From NCBI GenBank assembly GCA_009778255.1, contig WRKD01000142.1:1-8999 (forward strand): 8,999 bases of DNA, in the 5' to 3' direction. The position numbers were made by a program, and so were the translations under genes. Numbering within the stretch: position 1 is the stretch's first letter; each line of letters begins with the position of its first letter. The notes under the pieces were generated by a model. That model ran no database searches. It saw nothing but the letters and a program-made list of their open reading frames with translations, and was not told the DNA's origin. This DNA comes from Bacillota bacterium. GTDB lineage: Bacteria; Bacillota; Dehalobacteriia; UBA4068. This document shows positions 1 through 6,426 of this stretch, piece by piece.

Positions 1-40
1 AGTCCGCAATGACGGGGATATTTAGGTAATTAGTCTCATT

Positions 41-142
41 TTGATCATTTTGTTAGTGTTTATTCTGGTTTCTAGAGGTGCCCTTAATATTTGGCGCTTT
101 AATCATTCTTTGGCAGGATTATTATTCTTAGAGCGGAAATAA
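41..142 (+). other. Doubtful small hydrophobic ORF
   Basis: An open stretch ends at TAA 140-142 and encodes a hydrophobic segment (LILIILLVFILV) followed by a short basic tail ending LLFLERK. Only weak starts are available (TTG at 41 or 50, GTG at 56), and no good ribosome binding site precedes them. An in-frame stop lies at 23-25, and all three forward frames close within the first 33 bases, so this is not the simple end of an upstream gene. It could be a one-helix small membrane protein, the frameshifted tail of an upstream membrane protein, or chance. It sits 31 bases before the acyltransferase start. Confidence 0.15.
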
Positions 143-173
143 ACAAAGATTCACATTTTTTTTGCGAGGTTCT

Positions 174-1319
174 ATGAAAAATTATCGGCGATATGGGTTT
201 ATTTATTGGCTGTTAAAAAAGCTTAGCGGGCCGTTTATTAAATATTTTATGAACTATAGCGCAAAAACAGAAAATGGCCCGCTTGCGCCAACTATCATCA
301 TAGCGAACCATAATACCAATTTAGACCCCGTATTGGTAGCTTTGAGCTTTAGCCGGCATATGTTTTTTTTAGCCAGCGAACATACCTTTAGAAAAGGTTT
401 ATTATCCAGGCTTTTGCTAAGTTTATGTGCGCCCATACCGATCAATAAAAGCCGTGACGATATATCTGCCATTAAAGAGATGCTGAAGAGAATAAAAGCG
501 GGATCGAGTATTTGTTTTTTTGCAGAGGGCAACCGTTCTTTTACCGGGGTTACCTGGCCTATTGTTCCTGCTACAGCAAAGCTGGTGAAAACTGCCGGAG
601 TAGATTTAATTACTTTTCGTTTGGAAGGAGGGTATTTTAGTTCACCGCGCTGGGCTAAATATAAGCGTAAAGGAAAAATAACAGGAACAATTGTGGGCCG
701 CTATACAGCCGAAAGCTTAAAAAGCCTAAGTAATGAGGATGTTTTACACATTATCGAGCGGGATATTTATGAAGATGCATATGAGAAGCAAAAAAATGAA
801 ATGTGTATTTATAGGGGCAAAAATTTGGCGGAGCATCTGGAGACCGCCTTGTATTTATGCCCCGCCTGTCACAGAATCGGCACGCTTTATTCACAAGGCG
901 CAGAGTTATTTTGTGCTTGCGGTCTTAAGGCAACATATAGTGAGACGGGTTTTTTAACAGGGGAGGCGCTGCCTTTTTCTACAATTACCGCCTGGGCCCT
1001 GTGGCAATATGTATATTTACCAACAATTATCTTAAGCGCCGGTGAGCAAGAGATTTGCGCCGATGAGGAACAGTTGCTGTTTAAGGTTGTGGTAGCAAAA
1101 AAGGCCATTTTTATGGCTAAGGGGAAAATGTATATATGTAAGGATAATTTTTATTGCGCGGGTAATGAATTTCCTTTACATAAGATAACACGTTTTGCTA
1201 TAGTGGATCAAATGACTTTGTTATTTTCTTTAAAAGAGGGGACTTGTTATGAAATACGCAGCATGACTCCGCGCAGTGCCTTAAAATACCTGGAAATATT
1301 TAATTATTTGCGAAATTGA
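174..1319 (+). CDS. PlsC-type 1-acyl-glycerol-3-phosphate acyltransferase with zinc-ribbon C-terminal extension
   Basis: Predicted 381-residue lysophospholipid acyltransferase, expected to act at the inner face of the membrane and transfer an acyl group to lysophosphatidate or a related acceptor. Catalytic block I is NHNTNLD (His46 and Asp51, the HX4D motif). Block III is FAEGNRS, with Glu118 and Gly119, in place of the usual FPEGTRS. A PVP-like block IV (VPATAK) follows. After the roughly 200-residue catalytic domain, CPAC (Cys229, Cys232) and CAC (Cys247, Cys249) form a probable zinc ribbon. The last 80 or so residues look like a beta-rich domain, perhaps PH-like. Typical PlsC proteins are only about 200-250 residues, so the extension is notable. 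ATG 174 is preferred over TTG 162 because GAGG at 166-169 precedes it, although the spacing is short. The symporter gene follows after 16 bases, which suggests an operon. The acceptor substrate cannot be read from sequence. Confidence 0.85.
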   Translation: MKNYRRYGFIYWLLKKLSGPFIKYFMNYSAKTENGPLAPTIIIANHNTNLDPVLVALSFSRHMFFLASEHTFRKGLLSRLLLSLCAPIPINKSRDDISAIKEMLKRIKAGSSICFFAEGNRSFTGVTWPIVPATAKLVKTAGVDLITFRLEGGYFSSPRWAKYKRKGKITGTIVGRYTAESLKSLSNEDVLHIIERDIYEDAYEKQKNEMCIYRGKNLAEHLETALYLCPACHRIGTLYSQGAELFCACGLKATYSETGFLTGEALPFSTITAWALWQYVYLPTIILSAGEQEICADEEQLLFKVVVAKKAIFMAKGKMYICKDNFYCAGNEFPLHKITRFAIVDQMTLLFSLKEGTCYEIRSMTPRSALKYLEIFNYLRN

Positions 1320-1335
1320 CGGAAGGTGGATTTAT

Positions 1336-2721
1336 ATGGATTTTTCTGCTGCCAATACAGCTTTGTGGAGTTTTTTATTGCAGTTAGGGGCCATAGCATG
1401 TGTGCTGTTAATAGCAAATGTGCTGCGCCGAAAGTTGCCGCTGATAAGAAAGACTTTAATGCCGACGGCTGTGTTGGCAGGGTTTTTATTATTGATTCTA
1501 AAAATGTGCGGGCTTAATATGGTCAGTGCGCAAACCTTAGAAATGATTACTTATCATGGTATTGCTTTAGGTTTTATTGCCTTGTCGCTTCGCATCACTG
1601 CGGTAGATGATAATAGCGAAGAAAAGTTTGTTGCAGCTAAAAGCGGGGCTTTGATAGTTAGTTGCTATACCATACAGGGTATATGCGGCTTAATCATCTC
1701 TTTGGGCTTAGCCTATACGCTATTGCCCGGGATGTTTGAGGCGGCGGGAATTCTTTTGCCCATGGGATATGGGCAAGGGCCGGGGCAGGCTAATAATATC
1801 GGTTCTATTTACGAGAGCTTGGGTTTTATTGGCGGACGCTCTTTTGGATTATCTTTAGCAGCCGCAGGTTTTTTATCGGCTTGTGTAGTTGGGGTGATTT
1901 ACCTCAATATTTTACTGCGCAAAGGTATCTTTAAGCGTATGAGTTTGGAAGATGAAGCGGACTTTATTAGCATCAGCACTTTTCAAGATAAAGGCGAGAT
2001 ACCTATAGCCGAATCTATCGATAAGCTAAGTATACAAATGGCGCTGGTATTATTGGTGTATTTGTTCACATATTTTGTTATTCGCGGTTTAAGTACGCTT
2101 AGCATGGGTTTGGGTGCAAATATTTCTCAAACAATTTCTACCTTACTATGGGGGTTTAATTTTATTATCGGCGCGCTATTGGCTATGGCTGTACGTGTAA
2201 TATTTAAAACCTTACGCAAAAGCAAGCTTATGACCAGGCAATACCAAAATAATTATCTGCTTTCACGCATTTCCGGCTTTGCTTTTGATTTAATGATCAT
2301 TGCCGGGATAGCTTCTATAGATATTGGGGTTATGGCAGAGCTGTGGCTGCCTTTTCTGTTGATGAGTGTTGTCGGCGCTACAGTTACCTTGGTTTACTTA
2401 AAATGGCTTTGTAAAAAGGTGTATCCGAATTACTACTATGAAGGTATGTTGTCTATGTACGGAATGCTGACCGGCACTATCAGCTCTGGTGTGCTATTAC
2501 TTAGGGAAATAGACCCCTTTTATAAAACACCGGCGGGTAATAATCTGCTTACCGGCAGCGGCACGGCTATTGTTTTTGGCGCACCTATGCTGGTGCTTAT
2601 AGGTATTGCACCGGTTTCTACAGGTAAAACCTGGCTGGTTTTGGCTTTGCTTTTTATTTATACCGCCCTGTTGATAGGCTTTTTGCTTAAAATAAAAACT
2701 AAGGCAGTTAAGGGCCCTTAA
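1336..2721 (+). CDS. ESS-family (GltS-like) sodium/glutamate symporter-like membrane protein
   Basis: Integral membrane protein of 461 residues, almost entirely hydrophobic, with about ten or more predicted helices. One hydrophilic, probably cytoplasmic, loop lies at residues 196-232. The motif GYGQGPGQANNIG (144-156) is characteristic of clostridial-type ESS/GltS relatives, which import glutamate or similar anions with sodium. A second glycine/serine-rich stretch, MYGMLTGTISSG (374-385), occupies the equivalent place in the C-terminal half, as expected for the inverted two-repeat GltS fold. The start at 1336 is supported by GGAAGGTGG (1321-1329) with a 6-base spacer. It lies 16 bases downstream of the acyltransferase and is probably co-transcribed with it. 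Its last codons and stop lie inside a palindromic block that may end transcription. The substrate is inferred from family only; uptake of another anion is possible. Confidence 0.8.
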   Translation: MDFSAANTALWSFLLQLGAIACVLLIANVLRRKLPLIRKTLMPTAVLAGFLLLILKMCGLNMVSAQTLEMITYHGIALGFIALSLRITAVDDNSEEKFVAAKSGALIVSCYTIQGICGLIISLGLAYTLLPGMFEAAGILLPMGYGQGPGQANNIGSIYESLGFIGGRSFGLSLAAAGFLSACVVGVIYLNILLRKGIFKRMSLEDEADFISISTFQDKGEIPIAESIDKLSIQMALVLLVYLFTYFVIRGLSTLSMGLGANISQTISTLLWGFNFIIGALLAMAVRVIFKTLRKSKLMTRQYQNNYLLSRISGFAFDLMIIAGIASIDIGVMAELWLPFLLMSVVGATVTLVYLKWLCKKVYPNYYYEGMLSMYGMLTGTISSGVLLLREIDPFYKTPAGNNLLTGSGTAIVFGAPMLVLIGIAPVSTGKTWLVLALLFIYTALLIGFLLKIKTKAVKGP

Positions 2722-2740
2722 GGGCCCTTAAGATGCCGCT
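2701..2740. terminator. Palindromic TTAAGGGCCC repeat, probable terminator between convergent genes
   Basis: TTAAGGGCCC occurs twice in tandem and is followed by TTAA (2708-2731), giving a fully self-complementary 24-base block. It can fold as a 10-bp stem with a TTAA loop. Flanking GGCA (2703-2706) and TGCC (2734-2737) can extend the stem after a small internal loop. On the minus strand the stem is followed by a T-rich run (AGTTTTTATTTT), as expected for a Rho-independent terminator of the amidohydrolase gene. On the plus strand no comparable T-run follows, so termination of the symporter transcript here is less certain. The block overlaps the symporter's last codons and its TAA stop. Confidence 0.6.
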
Positions 2741-2742
2741 TG

Positions 2743-4140
2743 CTATGCTTTGATAAATTTACCGCTGGGGCCGCCTATTATTTGCCCATCTTTGGCTATT
2801 GTTGCACCGCGCAAAATGGTTTGACTTACCCGGCCTTTCATAGGCCAGCCGTCGAAAGGCGTTACTTTGCTGATACTGTGCAAATCTTCTTTATGTATAG
2901 TATATTCAGCCATGGGGTCTATGATGGTTATATCCGCATCTGTGCCGGGCAAAAGAGAGCCTTTTTGCGGATACAGCCCGTATAATTTTGCTGGGTTTTC
3001 TGAGAGTATTGCCGCCAATTGATTGATAGATAAACGACCTTCGCTTACGGCATTGATCATTAAAGGCGCCAGAGTTTCTACACTAGCCATGCCGGCAGGA
3101 GAATTTTTAAGCCCTACGGCTTTTTCTTCTTCTGTATGAGGCGCATGATCGGAGCAAACTAAGCTAATTACGCCTTCATGCAAACCGCGCCATAATTCTT
3201 CTCTATCGCGGCGGGTTTTCACCAGAGGATAAACCTTGATCAGTGGGCCGACCCGTTCATAATCTTCTTCGCAGAGATATAAGTAATGGGGGCAGCTTTC
3301 TACACTTATGGGCAAGCCTTCGTTTTGCGCGGCGGCAATAATATTCACGCCATCTCCCGCCCCTAAATGCAAAACATGCAGCTTAACTCCACTAAGCTTA
3401 GCCAGGGCAATAGCCGAGCGTATAGTAGTGCATTCGGCTTCCGCCGGGCGGCATTTTAAAAAGCTCGCATAGCTTTCGTCTAAGCCCGCCTTTTCGGCGG
3501 CGTCGGATAAAGCCTTGATAAGATAGAAATTTTCCGCATGTATTGCCACCTGTTTGCCGGTTTGGGCAATAGTTTTAAACATATCGTAGATTTCGCCATC
3601 TAATAGCGGCGGAACTACATTCATCATTTTTTCATCATAATTATAAATTAGCTGATAGGTAGTGCTGTCTATGGCATAACCCCAGAAAAATTTAAAAGCG
3701 ATAGCCCCGGAGGCAGCCATACCGGCTAATTCATGTATATTGATATTTCCTAAAGCTAAGCCCCATAAAGCAAAATCTACATGGGCTTTTTGTTCCAGAT
3801 ACTGGGCGCTTTTAGTTAAAATATTCCCATTATAAATGGCTGGGCTGGTATTGGGCATTTCGAATATGGTAGTTAAGCCCCCGCAAGCCGCCGCCATGGT
3901 AGAATGGAAAAAATCTTCCTTATAGCGGGCAGCCTGCAAACCGTCGCGCGAATGAACATGGGTGTCTATTAAGCCGCTCAGTATATATTTATTCTGAGCA
4001 TCCGTAATTTGCGCCGCTTCTCCTTCTAATAAATTGTGGCTGACAGCCGCTATTTTCCCATTTTTAATGTAGATATGCGCTTTATAGCATTCCTGAGTAT
4101 TTACTAATGTGCCGTTAGTGATAACATGATCCCAATACAT
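2743..4140 (-). CDS. Allantoinase/dihydropyrimidinase-type cyclic amidohydrolase
   Basis: Cytoplasmic metal-dependent amidohydrolase of 465 residues, a normal length for allantoinase, dihydropyrimidinase/hydantoinase and long dihydroorotases. These enzymes open cyclic amide rings. The binuclear metal ligands all appear: HVH (His61, His63) in GLIDTHVHSRDG, a probable carboxylated Lys150 in AFKFFWG, His201 in IHAEN, His258 in HVLHLG, and Asp331 in CSDHAPH. MPNTSP (95-100) and the C-terminal TPFDGWPMKG are more like allantoinase/dihydroorotase than classic hydantoinase. The start is certain: an exact AAGGAGGT (4148-4155 on the minus strand) lies 7 bases upstream. No carbamoylase, ureidoglycolate or pyrimidine-synthesis gene is adjacent, so the true substrate (allantoin, dihydropyrimidine, hydantoin or another cyclic amide) is open. 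It is transcribed divergently from the asparaginase gene. Confidence 0.85.
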   Translation of the reverse strand: MYWDHVITNGTLVNTQECYKAHIYIKNGKIAAVSHNLLEGEAAQITDAQNKYILSGLIDTHVHSRDGLQAARYKEDFFHSTMAAACGGLTTIFEMPNTSPAIYNGNILTKSAQYLEQKAHVDFALWGLALGNINIHELAGMAASGAIAFKFFWGYAIDSTTYQLIYNYDEKMMNVVPPLLDGEIYDMFKTIAQTGKQVAIHAENFYLIKALSDAAEKAGLDESYASFLKCRPAEAECTTIRSAIALAKLSGVKLHVLHLGAGDGVNIIAAAQNEGLPISVESCPHYLYLCEEDYERVGPLIKVYPLVKTRRDREELWRGLHEGVISLVCSDHAPHTEEEKAVGLKNSPAGMASVETLAPLMINAVSEGRLSINQLAAILSENPAKLYGLYPQKGSLLPGTDADITIIDPMAEYTIHKEDLHSISKVTPFDGWPMKGRVSQTILRGATIAKDGQIIGGPSGKFIKA

Positions 4141-4147
4141 AAATATT

Positions 4148-4155
4148 ACCTCCTT
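4148..4155 (-). promoter_or_regulatory. Ribosome binding site of the amidohydrolase
   Basis: On the minus strand this reads AAGGAGGT, an exact match to the anti-Shine-Dalgarno complement, with a 7-base spacer to the ATG ending at 4140. It fixes the start of the amidohydrolase. Confidence 0.85.
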
Positions 4156-4187
4156 GAAAGTTTTTCGCTCAGTATGACAATCTCTGT

Positions 4188-4289
4188 CCTCATCTTGCGG
4201 GCGAAGACCGCATGAGGTGTTTTAGCGTAAGCTTGCCCGTTTGAAAAGGAAATTCGCTTTGGGCAAGGGAAATCCTGCCATAAGGCAGG
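4188..4289. repeat. Three consecutive inverted repeats in the divergent intergenic region
   Basis: Three potential hairpins lie side by side. The first pairs CCTCAT-CTT-GCGG (4188-4200) with CCGCATGAGG (4208-4217), giving ten pairs with a 3-base bulge. The second pairs CTTGCCC (4232-4238) perfectly with GGGCAAG (4261-4267). The third pairs TCCTGCC (4273-4279) perfectly with GGCAGGA (4284-4290) around an ATAA loop. Flanking DNA (4165-4183) reads CGCTCAGTATGACAATCT, which resembles ends of short interspersed palindromic repeats seen in many bacterial genomes. The block could be a non-autonomous repeat element, a structured leader of either divergent gene, or operator sites. I see no convincing -35/-10 pair here. 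Confidence 0.5.
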
Positions 4290-4334
4290 AAAAGCGGACG
4301 CGAAGAAGAATTATTTAAACTTGAAAATAGTGCA

Positions 4335-4344
4335 GGGGGGTGAT
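4335..4344 (+). promoter_or_regulatory. Ribosome binding site that sets the asparaginase start
   Basis: GGGGGGTGAT matches the extended Shine-Dalgarno sequence and ends 6 bases before ATG 4351. It favours that ATG over the in-frame TTG at 4321, which would place this site inside the coding sequence. Confidence 0.7.
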
Positions 4345-4350
4345 GGTATT

Positions 4351-5358
4351 ATGTCGGAGATTTTGGTGCGCTCCAATCGCCATCTGATCATTGAAAACAT
4401 GTATCGCGGGTCGGTGGTGATGATTGGTAATGAAGGCCGTATCAAGGCTTATTGTGGCGACAGTTATCAAATGGCATATTTACGCTCGGCAGCTAAGCCT
4501 TTTATTACTATGGCTTTAGTAGAAAGCGGCGCGGCTAAAGCTTTTGGCTTCAGCGAAGCAGAATTAGCTGTTGCCTGTGGTTCGCATATCGGTGCGCCGG
4601 AACATGCAGAAGCCGTTTTGAGCATGCTGGAAAAAATGGGTTTATCTGAAGCAGATCTTGCGCTTGCGCCGGATTTATCTGTAGATGCCAAACTGCGCGA
4701 TCAACGTTTGGCAGATCATGTTGCACCCCGTAAAGCTTTTCATAATTGTTCCGGCAAGCATTGCGCTATGCTGGCTTTATGCCTGCATATGGGCTGGGAT
4801 ACAGCGGATTATTATAAAAAAGAACATCCGGTGCAACAAATGCTGCTGGGTATAGTAGCCGATATTTGCGGACTAGCCGCCGATGATATTATGCTGGGTG
4901 TAGATGGCTGCGGCGTGCCGGTATACGGATTGCATCTGTATCATATGGCGCTGGGCTATTATAATTTATGTAATGGCGTTCAACTGGCTGGAATGCGCCG
5001 CGAGGCAGCCCAGATAGTATTGAATGCCATGGGGGCTCAGCCTGCTATGGTAGCCGGTGATAAACATTTCTGCACGGAAATGATACGCTGTACCAAAGGG
5101 CGGATTATTGGCAAACTGGGTGCCGACGGTATTTATTGCACGGCGGAACGCGAGGGCGGCTGGGCTATGGCATTAAAAATAGAAGACGGTAATATGCAAG
5201 TCATACCGGCGGTAGTTATACGCGCTTTTAGACAAATGAATATACTTTCTGAAGAAGAACACCAATACTTGCGTCCTTTTGCAGTAAGAGAAATTAAAAA
5301 TTGCCGCGGGGAGCAGGTGGGTGAAATAAAGGCTGCTTTTCATATGGAGTTGGTGTAA
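4351..5358 (+). CDS. L-asparaginase, Asparaginase_II (Rhizobium etli ReAV-like) family
   Basis: Predicted cytoplasmic amidohydrolase of 335 residues that converts L-asparagine to aspartate and ammonia. It belongs to the class unrelated to bacterial type I/II and plant-type asparaginases. Key residues match my recollection of the ReAV structure: Ser46 and Lys49 in RSAAKP, Ser78 in CGSHIG, Cys133 and Lys136 in NCSGKH, Asp185 and Cys187 in VDGCGVP, Cys241, and Lys255. They sit at a constant offset of two in the N-terminal part and eight near the C-terminus. This implies both Ser-Lys pairs and the Cys-Lys-Cys zinc site are intact. There is no signal peptide. The start at 4351 is set by GGGGGGTGAT (4335-4344). 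Its stop overlaps the yqeG start by one base (TAATG), so it probably leads a four-gene operon. The divergent amidohydrolase suggests a shared nitrogen-scavenging role. Confidence 0.88.
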   Translation: MSEILVRSNRHLIIENMYRGSVVMIGNEGRIKAYCGDSYQMAYLRSAAKPFITMALVESGAAKAFGFSEAELAVACGSHIGAPEHAEAVLSMLEKMGLSEADLALAPDLSVDAKLRDQRLADHVAPRKAFHNCSGKHCAMLALCLHMGWDTADYYKKEHPVQQMLLGIVADICGLAADDIMLGVDGCGVPVYGLHLYHMALGYYNLCNGVQLAGMRREAAQIVLNAMGAQPAMVAGDKHFCTEMIRCTKGRIIGKLGADGIYCTAEREGGWAMALKIEDGNMQVIPAVVIRAFRQMNILSEEEHQYLRPFAVREIKNCRGEQVGEIKAAFHMELV

Positions 5359-5867
5359 TGAGTTTATGGCAGTATTTTGCTCCGGATATAAATTGCCGCA
5401 GCATTGTAGATATTCCGCTGGATAAGCTTAAAGAGCATAATATAAAAGGCTTATTATTCGATTTAGATAATACTATCACCGAATGGCGGAAAGACGAGGT
5501 GGCCGAACCCACCAAACAATGGTTGCATGATTTGCAAAAGCAGGGCTTTAGAATATGTATTGTGAGCAATAATCGTGGTCAACGTGTTAACAGGGTTGCC
5601 GCTCAATTAGCCTTACCTTGTTTTTATTCTGCGGGTAAGCCAAGGGTTAAAAGCTACCGGCAAGCCGCCACACTTTTGAAATTGCCGCCACATCAATTGG
5701 CCATGGTGGGAGATCAGCTTTTTACCGATGTTTTGGGTGGTAATAGAGCCGGTTTAACTACTATTTTTGTTAAATATATGCATCCGCGTGAACATTGGGG
5801 AACAACGCTTATTTTCCGGCCCTTGGAGCGTTGGCTGATAAAACGCCTGGAAAAAAAGTTGGAATGA
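5358..5867 (+). CDS. yqeG: YqeG-family HAD-IIIA phosphatase (PGP phosphatase/Gep4-like)
   Basis: Cytoplasmic HAD-superfamily phosphatase of 169 residues, the usual length of YqeG. The four HAD motifs are present: DLDNT (nucleophile Asp35, general acid Asp37), SNN (70-72), GKP (Lys94), and GDQLFTD (Asp119, Asp124) followed by GGNRAG. The N-terminal PDINCRSIVDIPLDKL and C-terminal positively charged tail are typical of the family. Relatives such as yeast Gep4 dephosphorylate phosphatidylglycerophosphate, so a role in phosphatidylglycerol synthesis is plausible but inferred. The ATG overlaps the asparaginase stop (TAATG), with GGAG at 5346-5349 inside the upstream gene as its ribosome site; this indicates translational coupling. 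Shikimate kinase follows after 19 bases. In many Bacillota yqeG lies next to a shikimate-pathway gene (aroE), which fits this context. Confidence 0.88.
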   Translation: MSLWQYFAPDINCRSIVDIPLDKLKEHNIKGLLFDLDNTITEWRKDEVAEPTKQWLHDLQKQGFRICIVSNNRGQRVNRVAAQLALPCFYSAGKPRVKSYRQAATLLKLPPHQLAMVGDQLFTDVLGGNRAGLTTIFVKYMHPREHWGTTLIFRPLERWLIKRLEKKLE

Positions 5868-5886
5868 ACTATAGCGGGGTATGCCA

Positions 5887-6426
5887 ATGACTAAAGAAAA
5901 TGTAGTTTTGATAGGTTTTATGGGTAGCGGTAAAACGGTTATCGGCAGACAGACGGCGCGCCTGCTGGGTTATGAGTTTGTGGATGCGGATGAAGAAATA
6001 CAGCGGGTAACAGGTTTATCTTTGCATGCGCTTTATAAAAAACATGGTGAAATACGTTTTCGCTCGGAAGAAGAGTTGATGATAAAAAAATTGGCTGTAC
6101 GCCGTAGCCTGGTTATAGCTTGCGGCGGTAGCCTGATGCTAGAGAAAGAGCCGATAGCCCTTTTAAAAGAGTTTGGGTGGTTTGTGTTGCTGCATGCTGA
6201 GGCGGATGTGATCTTGGAGCGGGTAAGCCGTAAAAATAGCCGCAGTAAGCGCCCCCTGCTTTCCGATAAACCTAATTTGGAGCAGGTACGCGAATTACTG
6301 ATCAAACGTGAACAACAGTATAGGGGGCTAGCCGATTATACCCTTAATAATTCTGAAATTGGGGTGGAGGAAGCAGCGGCAAAAATAGCCGGGCAGTATC
6401 GGCAAGAATGCCAAATCAATGTGTGA
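5887..6426 (+). CDS. aroK: Shikimate kinase
   Basis: Cytoplasmic kinase of 179 residues that phosphorylates shikimate at the 3-hydroxyl using ATP, the fifth step of chorismate synthesis. The Walker A loop is GFMGSGKT (10-17). The substrate-binding aspartates are in DADEEI (Asp33, Asp35), and FRSEE supplies Arg59. The lid has a basic stretch ending in RPLL (Arg122), and the C-terminal REQQYRGLADY is typical. The usual glycine triplet of the Walker B region reads CGGS, with serine replacing the third glycine. An ATG at 5881 is also in frame, but GCGGGGT (5874-5880) abuts it and is correctly spaced only for ATG 5887. The stop overlaps the next gene by 8 bases. No other aromatic-pathway gene is in the window. 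Confidence 0.88.
   Translation: MTKENVVLIGFMGSGKTVIGRQTARLLGYEFVDADEEIQRVTGLSLHALYKKHGEIRFRSEEELMIKKLAVRRSLVIACGGSLMLEKEPIALLKEFGWFVLLHAEADVILERVSRKNSRSKRPLLSDKPNLEQVRELLIKREQQYRGLADYTLNNSEIGVEEAAAKIAGQYRQECQINV

Noticed and set aside
162..173. TTG start four codons upstream for the acyltransferase
   Set aside because: No ribosome binding site precedes it, whereas ATG 174 has GAGG just upstream.
254..532. Minus-strand open frame inside the acyltransferase gene
   Set aside because: Shadow of a well-supported gene; no ribosome site or motif.
1326..1517. 63-codon plus-strand frame overlapping the symporter start
   Set aside because: It begins with GTG, lies in another frame of the clearly coding symporter gene, and its product has no recognisable domain.
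2740..2985. 81-codon plus-strand frame antisense to the amidohydrolase
   Set aside because: It lies antisense to the conserved C-terminus of the amidohydrolase and shows no protein features of its own.
4467..4691. Minus-strand open frame inside the asparaginase gene
   Set aside because: Low-complexity Ala/Ser-rich translation expected from an antisense frame of a coding region.
5881..5886. ATG 5881 as the shikimate kinase start
   Set aside because: The G-rich ribosome site directly abuts it; ATG 5887 has a proper spacer. The difference is only two residues.
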